64,000 nt of DNA, from assembly GCA_023213395.1 (NCBI GenBank), contig CM041465.1, forward strand, positions 90,093,741-90,157,740, in the 5' to 3' direction. The position numbers and the translations under genes are program-made. The notes under the pieces were generated by a model. That model was given only the letters and a program-made list of their open reading frames with translations, made no database searches and had not been told where the DNA came from. Position 1 is the stretch's first letter. Each line of letters begins with the position of its first letter. This document shows, piece after piece, positions 21,600-33,259 of this stretch. This DNA is from Cycas panzhihuaensis (taxonomy: Eukaryota; Cycadophyta).

Positions 21600-24500
21600 G
21601 TAGTTCATGCATAAGGAGAGGATCATTGTCGAATGGTCCAATCGATAGTGCCAAGTCATGTTGGCTTGCCCTAAGTGGATTGGCATGTCTAATGACCCTA
21701 TAGAACTACCATGGAGGTGTAGATGATTATTGAGTGATCATGGTAGCCTTCTATATTTATTTGTAGGTATTCTAAGCTCTATGGATGTGTGGAAAATCAT
21801 GCAAGCCTTGTGACTCTGTTGCCAACTATTTAAGCCTCATTTAAGCCTGTCAAAGGTGATAAATCCCTATTTGAAGGTGCCACTAAGTTTGTAATAGCAT
21901 AGAATAGCATAGCCACCCGTGGAGTGAATATTTGTAGCCCTGGTGCTCTGTAGAAGTATTTGCAGTATTGGTTGCCATCATGACATCCTCCCATAGAGTT
22001 GTAGAGTTTGTAAGTATGTATTATGACTAATATATAGAGGTATTCTCATTATATATTCACCTAGTTAATAAATATTAGGATTTAAATGAATATCTAATGC
22101 TCTATGTGACATATTAATATTTGTTCCTTGTATATTCTACATTGTTGGGGTGTGTCTTCTCACAAACTCTCCTTGAGATAGCAAAAAAAATGGCAATCAC
22201 AACCACTTTGTTCTATTTAATAGGGCAAAAAAATTAACAAAGAATCTCACAAGAATACAAGAGCACCAAATGATCACCAAAATAGATAGTACTACAGCAT
22301 AATCTTTATAAAAGTTACATTAAGCTAACCATCATTTACAATCTATGACCCTTATATAGACAAAGGAGGGTCTTTCACATGTAATCTTATTGGTGGCCTA
22401 AGCAACCTTACATTCTATTGGACGACATAGCAACCTTACGTACCATTGTCCAGCTTATTGGCTCATGTATGAAGTTCCATAATTAACTTTATCTCTTAAC
22501 CTTCTGATAGCTCTTCGTATAATAGTATTTTACAAACTTAACGAGATGAGTTATGTAACAATTGCCAACTGATATATTGTGTCACCCTTTATATTATTAG
22601 TCGTCCATGAATATATCTTTCTAGTACAACATTTACATGATGTATAAGTCAGATATATGGTTCATCATATACTTTTTATCATGTTGTGGTATATATATAT
22701 ATATATTATCGTTGACTGGTTAATATATAGTAAAGTTATTTATTGACATATTATTTGTGTCACTTGTTACTTATTGCCATCATTCATCTGGTTAATATGT
22801 ATAACACCAAGCCTAAGTGAATAAGATTATGCCACCATATATGTCACCCTACATATAATATATATGGAGCAACGTTGGTCTTATAGATGCTTGTTTGAAT
22901 TTGTAGTCCCATTGGCTTGAATGCTCGGATTTGATATGTTTGCCTACATATTTATTAACATGGCTATTGATATTTTTTTGGTTGTGTGTAATATATAATG
23001 TCACTTGTTCCATGGATGTTGAAAATTCTTCAATCCATGAATATTTATTTGTAGTTGTGAATATTTCAAATTACCTTTCTTTATATAATTTTTTCATATG
23101 TACTAAGTCACCCATTGATATATGCATCACCGATAAATAAATTATTTTGTATAGTGTTCACCGTGATATCATCATGGAAATTTAATTTATAAAGTAGGGC
23201 TTGATATCTTATATATTCTATCAATTTGGCCCTTTATAAATATACCCTTTTTATTAAGGTTTCTTGCTCTTTGATCAAATAGTTTTAAAGTCATTAATTG
23301 TTGATATCAATAATGGCTTTTTTATGGTAATTCTATCAAAATTTTATGTGGCTATTTAGATATTAGATGTTTAATATATCTCTATATGATATTTGACTCT
23401 CTTTCTTTAAGTGAGCATACTAAGAGATGATATAAGACATGTATGACCTTCATGAGGTGTTGTATGATGTTCCCTTGCATGTGAGTGCATGAGAGAGCTT
23501 GTGAGGCAAGGTGGTGATATTTGAGACTCTCTAGAGTGTGATTTATATGGGAGAGTGAGTTAGATGAAGAGGTGATTATTGGTTCTCTTGTATGTGTTTG
23601 CATGAGAGAGTTGTTGTGATGATGTCAGGGCATGGTTGATGGGCATGTGTTGGGTGAGTTTGAGGGCGAGAGATGAGCGAGTAAGGGTGAGCTAAAGCAG
23701 AGAAGTGTGTGACATACCTTAGTTATATAATAATGCAAACTCGGTTACTATTGTTAAGTATGGCATAGATCATTACACAAAGTTCATATATATGTAGGGT
23801 GATTGTTAGCTATGATGAATCATTATACTTTACTAGTTGGACTGATGATAGCATGAAGGTTTGTGTCTTGTTTTGATGTTGGTTCAACATGGGTACATAT
23901 TTGAATAAGTCTGATGTGGAACTGAGATAGTATACTTGATGAAATTTAAAGTGTGAATGGAAAGGTCTAAGATGAGAAGCCTTAAAACCAACTATTCCTT
24001 TATCACAGTATGTATAGTTGTCCTATAAGGTTGCATTGTAGGTGAGTATCATGATGTAAATGGTAAGGTTGATACATGTTGTGATTTACCTCCCATGTTT
24101 TGTTGATAGAAGTTGTAATAGACAGGTATTGGGTACCCTTGTTGTGACTGTTTGTGGCATATTTTCCCCTCTTATTGTGTGTTTAGACTAAGTCCAAAGC
24201 CTTTGATTTGTTTCCCTTTAGTGCATTGGAGTGCATACATCTTAGATAAATATTGTAGTAGTAGGATTGTAAGAGTTTGAAGCCTATGGGTTGTTTAGCT
24301 TACAAATAGTATGATCTGTAGGGGAAATGTATTATAATCAGTCTAAATATTGATTCAAGAGTTGTTGATGTATCATGTTAAGTGTCATCTAATTACAAGT
24401 TTTATCCTTTATTGCTTCACTTTTCTAAGCTATGATTCAGTAGATGTGGAGGTTTATTTACCTAACATTATGCTTGAGATGGAAGCACGACCTAACGAAA

Positions 24501-24720
24501 GATTGATGATGATGAGTTGTTAGATGAAGAGACATGGATTGCAACCCCATGTTTTGTTAATGGTTGAAGACTTACAAGATGATTAATAATCAAGGATGAG
24601 CATGCTAGTCAAAGCTTGAGATAGATGCTAACACTACAGTGAGTGATGATTCGCAATGGAGAGTTGTATTAAACCAAAGCACCTAGTCAGTTTGCAAGTT
24701 GGTAAAGCTTATTGCGTAGA
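21600..24720 (+). other. Element G internal DNA without recognised domain
   Basis: About 3.1 kb, with GAGAGA/GTGTG-rich words at 23390-23700 and short (AT) runs at 22690. The usual copia gag and integrase motifs were not found in any frame. It may be captured or strongly decayed DNA. Confidence 0.5.
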
Positions 24721-24724
24721 CAAT

Positions 24725-25190
24725 TTCTAATAGGAAGAAGGATTAAGGTATGAGGAGACATTTGCACCTGTCTCTATGTTCATTCATCCATTTAATCCTT
24801 ACTTTAGCAGCTTCAGGTGATTGGGTGTCATATCACATCATATCAGTATTCCTTAATAAAGACTTGAAGAGGAGATTTACATGGCTCAAGTGGCTCAAGC
24901 TCTTAATTTAGTCAAAAGAATATGGTTGGCTTGTATAGACAAAGCATCAAGTGCTGAGAGAGTTGTATGGTTGTAGGGACCTTTGGAGTCACATCCAAAG
25001 AATCAAGCACATTTGAGGCATAAGCACCATTACATCTGAAAGAAGATCATATCATGGAAGATGTAGGTTGAAGATTATCTAAGTAGAGATCAACTTATGG
25101 ACGTGTTCACCAAGCTCAAACTAAAGATCACTACATTGGTGTTCGTGTATATTGGGTAAGGTTATCCTTGATAGGGGATCTATTCCTGAT
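24725..25190 (+). pseudogene. Ty1/copia RT-RNase H remnant (element G)
   Basis: The copia RT entry motif is readable as KGLRYEETFAPVSMF (family KG.DYEETFAPV.R) near 24745-24790, followed at once by FLNKDLKRR (family FLNG.L.E). The sequence then jumps to RNase H: LRHKHHYI (family RTKHIDI.YHFI) near 25015 and LSRDQLMDVFTKL (family S..Q.ADIFTKPL) near 25080-25115. The YVDD centre and most of RNase H are absent, so an internal deletion is clear. Stops are scattered. Located right before the polypurine tract, as expected for a copia 3' end. Confidence 0.75.
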
Positions 25191-25219
25191 GATAAACCTT
25201 ATTACCCCACAATTATATT

Positions 25220-25228
25220 AAGAGGGGA
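25220..25228 (+). promoter_or_regulatory. Element G polypurine tract
   Basis: AAGAGGGGA immediately before the 3' LTR. Confidence 0.8.
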
Positions 25229-25551
25229 TGTTGGAATATGTGTACATACTAACTAATGTAAAGTGGGCCCTATTTATGTGCCTAATTATATGGAGAATAT
25301 TCTTCAGAGTAGTGAGATCATGAATATAAAATGTAATTATATTTGGCACTTGAGATCTATAAATATAGATCAAAGTCCAAACTTTACATGATGCTAGATT
25401 TGCAATAATGTAAATAATATTATTTTATGGGTTTTCACTCGTAAGGGTTTCCCACAGTAATCTAGTGTCCCGTGTGATCTATTTCTATTATGATTTGCCT
25501 GATGTGAAAGATCTTGTTGACCTTGTTTGCTTTCATTTATGTTTCCTAATA
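25229..25551 (+). repeat. Element G 3' LTR
   Basis: 323 bases from TGTTGGAATATG to CCTAATA, paired with 21263-21585 and followed by AGGAT. Confidence 0.85.
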
Positions 25552-25556
25552 AGGAT
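25552..25556. repeat. Target site duplication of element G, right
   Basis: AGGAT, identical to 21258-21262. Confidence 0.8.
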
Positions 25557-27357
25557 TAATCCTCAGTCATATAAATTCACCATGTGATCCAATCCATTTA
25601 AATTTATCAAATTAAATATACATTTTTTTAATGTTTTAGAGATTTTGCTTCTTAAAAACACTAAGAAATCAAAATTAATGTTGCACAAGTATAAAAATCT
25701 GAGTCATCTTCTTCTTCTGTAAAGAAAAAAAATCCGTATAACATCTTTGTAAGCATGACTTTCATTGATCGATTGTATCAATCATGTCTTTTGCATGTGA
25801 ATGTAAATTAGTCTACATTTAGATTACACTCATCTCTACATAATCAAATATTAATCTAATTAGTTTATCTTTAGTTTCGGTTGGGGTTTCTTTGTGATTA
25901 TGGGATTTAAGCCATGGTGATTTATTCCTTATGGAATATACCCTTCTACAGCAGTAAATCAAGCTATAGGGGTGATTCAACCAATCAGGCATCCTCTTCC
26001 TATGTATTTTCGGACTTTGCCTAGGGTTGTGACTAGAGTAGTAGATCTGTTGTCTCTTATATGGTGTACCATAGGCGACTAACAGCTAGTTAATCTCCAT
26101 AGGTATCAAGTTTGATAGTGACCTCTATGGCATGGTCTATAGGTTATGACGAGTTGCTTGGGCAATAAGGAGTATGGCCTCCAAAAACCACTCTTTTATT
26201 CTAAATAGAAAACAATAATAGTTGAATGGGATTAGGTCCACCTGACTTGATTTCATATCTTTGGCTCCTTTTACCTAATACTAAATATTATGATGTCTAT
26301 GCAATTGAGTGGTTGTGATGTGGTCTCTACAACTATGGAGATTTTCTCTATTTCTTCCTAGGGTTTTTGTGACCCAAGATATAGAATTGGCTTAGTTATA
26401 TTCTATGGATTATGGTTTATCTCATGTGCAATGGCATATATGCCATTCATGGCAGGGTTTCATTTTATTATTAGATGTCTGCTTTTGCCATTTTAGCTTA
26501 GCACATGTGTAGTTTGTACACAATCAATAAAACATAGAAATCCCCCATAATAAATTTCATGTCAAAAACCATCAAATAATTTGTTCATATATATATGGCA
26601 TAAACTAATTCAAAGTAGCCCATCATTATATCAATCACTAGCCATTGTAGAAAATTCTTTCTTATGCCCTTATTATTTTTCATATTCATCAATTTGACAA
26701 AATCACAGCTATATAATAAAATTAAGCTATTGTAAAAATCTTTCTTATGCTTCCATAAATAATTCATGCCATATACATCAAATTCATCGATATATATGTA
26801 AATCATCTATATCAGTTGTTGTAATAAAATAATCAACCCTTGCATATATTTCATATGTCAAGATCATCATATCAAGTCACTTAAATATAAGTTCACATAC
26901 CTTTCATACTATCATTAAGACACATATCAACAAGCTATTGTACAAACTTGTTACATGTTTAGTGTATATTGATGGGGTGTCCTCATTCTAGTAGTGAATC
27001 TCATTATGAGACACTTGCAAATGCCTCTAGAATGGTCCATGAGTGATAGTAAATCCATTAATAGACACTCGCAAAAGCCTTCACTATGAACAAAATATAA
27101 TATCATGGTGAAGGCTGTGAATACCTACATGCTTCTAGAATATAGGGTCCAACATGAATAAATAAATGATAGTCCATAATAAAAATCACAAATTAACATA
27201 CCATCAATATATATTGTATCTCCTTTATACGACTTAACCGGCTTCATGTGCACTGTAATTAGTCATGTATGTCACTAGTATATGCATATTTTGGCTCATT
27301 AAAAAATACCTCATATTTGGCTCTTATCATAGGCTCGATAGGCTTGTTGTTGCACAA
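25557..27357 (-). mobile_element. Element F internal DNA, 5' part
   Basis: 1.8 kb between G and the F primer site. No reverse transcriptase, gag or other domain could be read on either strand. Somewhat less AT-rich around 25880-26450. If F is an LTR element this is leader and body DNA; captured sequence cannot be excluded. Confidence 0.5.
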
Positions 27358-27430
27358 ATACCATGTTAACATAAGTACTAAAATTGTTCTAATACCATGT
27401 CAAATGCGCACTAAAATTAGTCTAATACCA
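27358..27430 (-). repeat. Tandem 33-34 bp leader repeats with primer site
   Basis: TACCATGTTAACATAAGTAC.. (about 27359), TACCATGTCAAATGCGCAC.. (about 27393) and TACCA-TAACAAA (27426) are successive copies of a unit that ends CTAAAATT.GTCTAA. Each copy includes the complement of the primer site TGGTATTAGA, so three primer-like sites stand in a row, the last abutting the LTR. Confidence 0.7.
27419..27430 (-). promoter_or_regulatory. Element F primer-binding site
   Basis: Minus strand TGGTATTAGACT, abutting the F 5' LTR. Confidence 0.75.
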
Positions 27431-27900
27431 TAACAAAATATATGTGGAATATTAAACTTAGCTCCAATTCCATAAGATAATAAGATGCAATAATAATGAA
27501 GAAATATAAACTCATGAGTATATACACATAGTGAATTAACTAACATAACTATCAAACATCAAATATATAAAGCAAGCACCACAAGATAGACACCAAGATT
27601 TATATGTGAAAATCCATTGTGGTAAAAACCATGGGAGAAGGTGGAGTTAGGATCCTACTTATGATCATAAGATTTACATCTTCTCCTCTCCTTACTCTAT
27701 CCTTTCTCAAGTTCACAAGTGATGAGTATACATATATATAGTAAGATCACCTCGTGATTAGTTTATCAAATATAATGAGTATTTACATCATCCAATAAAG
27801 AGATAACATGGATATGTATGCAACTCACATATCTCGATGTAAATAAATGGTCGGAAGTGTATGTGTACAAAAAACCCACATTAAACATTATGTTGTAATA
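27431..27900 (-). repeat. Element F 5' LTR
   Basis: 470 bases, TAACAAAATATA to GTTGTAATA; terminal dinucleotides have decayed. Pairs with 19566-20029. Confidence 0.8.
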
Positions 27901-28690
27901 GAAATGTCCTCTTTGGATAGTTCTCCTAGCTTGAATCCAGCATGAGGAAGGGAAGTTAAAAAGATCAAGATGATCACTACTATCTCTCTTTCAACTAAGG
28001 TAATTGTTTAGGATGATACCATGCCTTCTTTTATTCATGTATCTCCTCCACCAAACCTTCTTATAACTGATAAGTCCAACTTTTATCAAATTGTATAAAT
28101 GGATTGGGAGTTTCTAATTCATGTTGGTCACTCACCCCATGTTTTAACAATCATAAATGTGCTCATAGACCAAGAACTCATTATCCTTATAAAGATAACT
28201 CCTCCAAATATGTCTCATCATCTCCCCTCTCAACTTAAAGGCTCTATCCTTAAAGATCTCTTACATCTTGATCACTTTGAGAATGATGAAGCAATTATCT
28301 AACACTTAGCTAGAAACATGCCTAATCTACCACCTAATCATCACAAGTTTAGCTTTACTAAGAACTTGCATCCTTATTCAATCCTAATTACCTTTGATTA
28401 ACCCTCATAAGACTCTCCATCCTTCACAAGTCCTACTTCAAGGAAGGAAATTCTATGTTTGTTAGTGAAACAATGGGCATTGATTTAAAAATCAATGATA
28501 CACTAAGAATCATCAAGGTGGGGATGGATTGTTGATTAAAAGAGGTTAAACAACTTAAGGGACATTTTTAAGAGTTTATGTCAGTTTTTGCTTATGAGTA
28601 CAATAATATGTAGGGTTTTTACCTTAATATGGTCCATAATATCACTATAATACCAAGGGCCAAACCCAAGAGGAAAAGGTAATAAGCCAT
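27901..28690 (+). pseudogene. Element D linker before reverse transcriptase
   Basis: Continuation of the D polyprotein after F: MSSLDSSPSLNP, then FIHVSPPPNLLI near 28037, and an open stretch 28099-28302 (MDWEFLIHVGHSPHVLTIIN). Near 28540-28620 the text resembles the Tat family segment before RT. Frameshifts and stops are common. Joins smoothly to the RT at 28690. Confidence 0.6.
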
Positions 28691-29345
28691 TTACCCTCAT
28701 CTATCTACTACCATTAAGTAAGAGGTTGAGAAACTATTAAAAGCAGGTTTTATTAAAAGCATTGATTGCTCACAGTGCATGTCCAATATTATCCCTATTA
28801 CTTAAAAGAATGGATTGATTTGGATATGTATTGACTTCATGATATTAATGATGCTTGCCTAAAGGATAATTTTCCTCTTCCATTCCTTGATTAAATTTGG
28901 AATCAAATGGCTAGTTTTATGGTCATGTCTCTCATGGATGATTTCTTAGGACACAATCAAATTCTTATCTTACCTTAGGACTATTATAAGACAACTTTCA
29001 TAACTCCATGGGGGACATTCGCCTATAAGATTATGCCATTTGGCTTGAAAAATATCGAAACCACCTACTAGCAGGCAATGGTATTCATATTCCATGATCA
29101 AAATAGAGTTATAATTACCATCTATCTCAATGACATGCTTGCCCTATCTCATTATAAAAAAGACCATATTCAAGACTTGAGAATAATCTTTGAGCAATGT
29201 AGAAAGTATCATCTTTATCCCAATCCTACCAAATATGTCTTTGTCATTACTTTAGGTAAAATTCTAGGAAGCATAGTTTCTCAGGATGGTATTAGTGTGG
29301 ACATTGAAAAAGTAAGGGTTATCATTGAAATGCCACCTCCATAAA
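28690..29345 (+). pseudogene. Tat-like gypsy reverse transcriptase (element D)
   Basis: RT of D, which would copy the element RNA into DNA. Visible in order: EVEKLLKAGFIKSI (28722), NIIPIT*KNGLIWICIDF, DINDACLKDNFPLPFLD (28845), TTFITPWGTFAYKIMPFGLK (28995-29050), IFHD, TIYLNDMLALSH (29120-29155), YHLYPNPTKYVFVI and LGSIVSQDGISVDIEKVRVI (29265-29320). The TTFITPWGTF..K.MPFGLKN..TTY wording is typical of the Tat/Ogre lineage. The catalytic YVDD is YLND, with Asp changed to Asn, so it would be dead even without the stops. The stretch 29078-29344 is open for 88 codons. Confidence 0.85.
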
Positions 29346-30000
29346 ATCAAAAACAAGTAAAATCTTTTCTTGGCAAGCTAGGTTTCCTACAAAAGTTCAT
29401 TATAGATTTTGCATTGAATGATAAGCCTCTTATGGATCTTCTTAAGAAAGAGGCTTCTTTGAAATGGACCATGCCCACCCAAGAATCTTTTAATAAATTA
29501 AAGTAGGCCTTGGTTTTAGCTCATGTATTTGCTCCTTTGATCTTTGTCAACACCTTTATTCTATATACATCTTCCATCAAAGAATCCCTTGGGGGTATGC
29601 TTGTCCAAGAGGATTAATTTAGTAAAGGAGTGACTTATTTATTTTATAAGTAGAACTCTCTTTGTGACCAAACTTAACTATTCTACTTCTAAGAAAGAAT
29701 GTTTATACTTGGTCTTTGCCACTAAGAAGCTACATCATTATCTTCTTAGTAATACTACTTTTGTAATTATTCAATTTGACTATATTCACTTCTTGCTCAT
29801 CAAGAGTGATCTTACAAGGTAAGTAGGCACTCCTATTGCAAGACTTTGACCTTCAAATTATTAATTGTAGATAAAAAAAAAGGGTATGGTAGTTATTGAA
29901 ATGATGATTGAAGCACTATTACTTAATCTTACTACTAATTTAACTATTGATGGTAGGATCCTTAATGAGTACATCTTTTAAGTAGATGTTGTACCCCTAG
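29345..30000 (+). pseudogene. RNase H region (element D)
   Basis: Follows the RT directly. QVKSFLGKLGFLQKFI (29355) and PLMDLLKKEASLKWT (29430) are the RT-RNase H connection; NTFILYTSSIKESLGGMLVQ (29550-29610) matches the family's LYT..S....G..L.Q. LLLQDFDLQIINCR (29835) matches ..LLE.DI....KA type endings. The reading changes frame several times between 29620 and 29830. I cannot tell whether a second, Tat-type archaeal RNase H was present. Confidence 0.7.
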
Positions 30001-30159
30001 GAGGTGAATGGTAAAAAGAGATCAAGTCTTACCTCATAGATTAGACCTTTTTTCTTGGTGGTTCTTTTAAAGAAAGGAAACAAATTAGGGCTACTACATT
30101 TCAATATATACTTCTTAAAGATGTCCTTTACAAGCCATCCTTTGATGGAGTTTTGTTAA

Positions 30160-31260
30160 GATGTCTTTCACCTTTTAAGGCTCAAATTACCTTAAAAGAG
30201 TGTCATAATGGCATATGTAGGGCCCACTTTAGTAGTCAGTCTACAACTTAATGTATCCTTCGAATGGGATACTATTAGATGACTCTATTTAAAGATGCCT
30301 ATGCATATGTTTAAAAATGTAACAAGTGCAAAGTACATGCCACATTAATCCACCAACCTACTTAACCTCTCAAATCTATTATATAACCTTGGCCCTTTTC
30401 CCAATGGGGGTTTGATCTCACTAGCCAAATCTACCCTCCATTCTCAAGTGGCCATAAATTCATTCTGACTGCTATAGAGTACTTTACCAAGTGGAGCAAG
30501 GTTATACCATTGATTTTTATAATTAGATAAATCATTGTAACATTTATCTTCCAACATCTCATCTATTGATTTAGAGTTCATAATGTTATCATCATCAATA
30601 ATGGAACTTCCTCCTGTGACACACAAGTAGTTAAATTATACAAGAAATTCTACATAGCTAATCGCTTGTCAGCACCTTATCATCCTCAGGCCAATGGCCA
30701 AGTCAAAGCCATTAATAAAACCCTAGCTAAGATCTTGGCCAAGAGCATGGCTAGCTCCCACTGAGATTAGCATATTCAACTCTTTTTGGTATTATGGGCA
30801 TATCAAACCTCTATTAGGAATGCAACTAGGGTGATATTATTTTCTCTAGTCTATGGCTTTGAAGTTATTCTACCCCTTGAGGTAGAAATTCCATCTTTAA
30901 GTGTTTCCTTAAATAATTCACTAATGAAGAATGGCAAAGGGGGGTACAATTATTAGAATTAGAGAAAATGGATGAAACATGGTTGTCTAGTCTTCAGAGT
31001 AATCTAGCTTACAAAACCAAAGCTCAAATAGTCCATGATAGGTAGTTACAACCTCATAAATTTTGTATTAGTGATACGATGCTCAATCTTGAGTACCTTC
31101 ATGATAAGTAGTAAAAATTTTCTCCTAAGTGGATAGGACCTTACTTGGTCATTGAAGATCTTGAGAATGGTGCCTATTGTATTTCTAACCTTAATGGCCT
31201 TATGCTATAAAATCCTATTGATTCATAACTTTTACAAAAAAATCTATGCCTTAAAAAGAG
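30160..31260 (+). pseudogene. Integrase (element D)
   Basis: DDE integrase of D. The zinc-binding HHCC module reads HNGICRAHFSSQSTT, GYY*MTLFKDAYAYV and CNKCKVHA (30208-30345). The catalytic core gives WGFDLTSQIYPPFSSGHKFI (first Asp; 30410), AIEYFTKWSKVIPL, IINNGTSS (second Asp changed to Asn; 30590) and YHPQANGQVKAINKTLAKIL (third acid is Lys/Ala context in a QANGQVEA.NK family motif, so Glu is changed to Lys; 30680-30735). The C-terminal part reads KWIGPYLVIEDLENGAYCI (31120-31180). Stops throughout. End of the polyprotein near 31260. Confidence 0.8.
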
Positions 31261-32150
31261 TACATATACCCTCTACAATGAGGATAAACTATGACTTTCA
31301 AAGCCTCACTGTCTAATGAGCCTACACTATGGTTAGTTAGTTCACTCCTTCTCTCCTAAGACATTATTTCAACATAAGACTCCTCTTTCATTATTTCATC
31401 TTCTTGATTGAGCTTGGTGCCTTCTTGTGCACAAATATCACTCCCAACAATCATGTAAGACTATTGTCCAATCATGGAGCATAGGAATTACTTGTTAGGC
31501 ATGCATGCATGCATCTCATTTGGTTTAACTAAAGAAATTCTAACTTGTTCTCATCTCTTATTCTTCCCTCCTAAGCTTTATACTTGGGAGGGCAAAAGGT
31601 CCCTACCTTTATTTACTAGTATGATGACTTGATATAAGTCTAAATAGTCAACTTCTTAGTTATATGAGGTATCCAACTTTCTAGTCTTTCACCAACAACT
31701 TTTGTTCTTGAGTTATCTTTTTCTCATGCTATCTTACACTTTTTTAATAGTTTTCCTTGCAAGCCAATAGACACTTTTAATTCTCTACTCTCACTTGTTT
31801 GATTATTTATTCTCCTATGCTATGATGGTTTCCTGTTTTGCATCTCATCTACTCCCTTAAAGCTTATTGCTCATTCTATCATCATCCCTTAATACTTAGA
31901 GGCACTTTAGTTTAGAGATCCTTCTAGCTCCCATAGGTTTGGCCTTATTATCATTTGAGAAATGTTGATTCTTTATGGCTAGGTTAATTATTGAGTACCT
32001 AAGTCCATTCATTCCTCTCTTTCATCATACTTCAATAAAAATCACATGATGATTGTAGTTGAATCGATGATATAGAAAGCAGGTTTAGCAATGCTTAATT
32101 CACCATGATCCTCACCCAAACCATCATATGGTATGATCTAAGATAGTAGT
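31261..32150 (+). mobile_element. Element D 3' untranslated region
   Basis: No domain follows integrase. Sequence is T-rich with a short (GCAT)n run at 31500-31515. It probably belongs to D, because Tat-like elements have long 3' regions. Confidence 0.5.
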
Positions 32151-32165
32151 ATTAAAAAATAATTT

Positions 32166-32236
32166 TGAAAAAAAGAAAAAAGAGATAGAAAAGAGAAAAG
32201 AAACAAAAAAGGAAAAAAAGAAGAACAAGAAAGATA
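32166..32236 (+). repeat. Purine-only tract
   Basis: About 70 bases almost entirely A and G, with AAAAAAAGAAAAAAGAGATAG at the start. It could be a secondary polypurine primer or simple repeat in the D 3' region. Confidence 0.8.
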
Positions 32237-32999
32237 ACCCCTTTGTATATATATTGCCTACCATTTTAGTATCTAGAGTAAGTCGAGTGATGACTCCATC
32301 TTAACTTGCAATAATACAGTTTAAGTCCATTAGGGTGTATTGTTTAGGACCTTTGGATCCAATTTATTGGGCCCATTGTACCCTCAATTGTAATTAAAAC
32401 CAATTTGGTATCTAATAACCTTACCTTTATTTATGTCTAGGAGGTGCCCTCTTAATGAAGAAACTAAACCACAATTCTATCTCCTTCTCATACTATAGTC
32501 AAAACCAAGTCTCTTGTATAGCACCATATCCTCATAAGTTAATCCCCACACCATCCCTATATCTATTATTTTATCTTTAAGTTTGTTCCCTCTTTACCAT
32601 ACCATTTAACATACATACTAATGGGGTTAGTTAAGGCAACCTAGGGCCATCTACTACTACATGGGTTGTTCATGACCAAGCTAGTAATATGTTAACTTCT
32701 AGTGGCATTTTCCTACATCAAGAAACCAACAACAAAGCTAAATATATTGTTGTTATAAGATCAATTCCATGACGAACCTATTAATCTTTTCTTTGATTCC
32801 CAAGTTATAGTCTTTTAACTTGTTGGTGCTTATCATGTTCATTCACCTCACCTATACTCTTTTCATGCTCATGCTATGTCATTATTATCTTGCTTCCCAT
32901 CTATTACAATCGAACACATTCCATGTAGTTAAAATATTGAAGTTAAATTTCTAGTATTTCATATTCTAGAACACTATTTCTCCTAGCTCCATTACTCTA
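32237..32999 (+). other. Unassigned DNA in element D 3' region
   Basis: No coding pattern or repeat recognised; presumed D 3' untranslated DNA. Confidence 0.4.
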
Positions 33000-33013
33000 A
33001 GTTGGGGGCAACA
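33000..33013 (+). promoter_or_regulatory. Candidate polypurine tract of element D
   Basis: AAGTTGGGGGCAAC. The AAGTT(T)GGGGG form is common immediately upstream of 3' LTRs in Tat/Athila-type elements; a TG follows at 33017. Confidence 0.45.
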
Positions 33014-33016
33014 CTT

Positions 33017-33160
33017 TGTAATGAGTATAAATTAGTTATTCACTCAGTAATGAGTATAAACTAACTGAACACTCTATAATAAATATAAACTAATTAAATA
33101 ATTTATGATAAGTATAAATTGATTGTATAGTCCATCATGAGTATAAATTAAGGTGTAAAT
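33017..33160 (+). repeat. Degenerate 29-32 bp tandem repeat
   Basis: Four to five copies of a unit starting TAATGAGTATAAATTAG or a variant (33019, 33048, 33077, 33106, 33138). The core TRAGTATAAAYTRA is kept while the tail varies. Confidence 0.8.
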
Positions 33161-33180
33161 AATATAACACAAAAATTTTA

Positions 33181-33194
33181 TGTATGTATGTATG

Positions 33195-33255
<61 letters not shown>
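33181..33255. repeat. (TATG)n(TA)n microsatellite
   Basis: Four TATG units followed by about 60 bases of (TA)n with one phase slip near 33220. Confidence 0.95.
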
Positions 33256-33257
<2 letters not shown>

Positions 33258-33259
33258 TA

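Larger units (their letters stand above)
21263..25551 (+). mobile_element. Element G: deleted Ty1/copia element
   Basis: Complete 4.3 kb element with two 323-base LTRs, primer site, polypurine tract and perfect AGGAT target duplication, inserted in F. The coding part is small: RT and RNase H scraps near 24730-25190 with the middle of the polymerase missing. Between 21600 and 24480 I see no recognisable domain, so gag and integrase are lost or too decayed. Confidence 0.85.
19566..27900 (-). mobile_element. Element F: minus-strand copia-like LTR element inserted in D
   Basis: Two direct LTRs (464 and 470 bases), a minus-strand polypurine tract beside the left LTR (20030-20037) and a primer site beside the right LTR (27419-27430) define a minus-strand element. 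It separates D protease-linker from D RT. Its own internal DNA, once element G (21263-25551) is removed, is about 3.1 kb and shows no polymerase, so F looks non-autonomous. No five-base target duplication is evident: TACCA precedes the left LTR and GAAAT follows the right one; the left side carries about 25-30 bases of F leader instead. Confidence 0.75.

Noticed and set aside
22142-22580. Possible solo LTR (TGTTGGGGTGTG... to ...TTGTGTCA) inside element G
   Set aside because: Ends look LTR-like but there is no second copy, no target duplication, and no primer site or polypurine tract.
31500-31515. (GCAT)n run as a possible regulatory element
   Set aside because: Only four units and no associated feature; a simple repeat.
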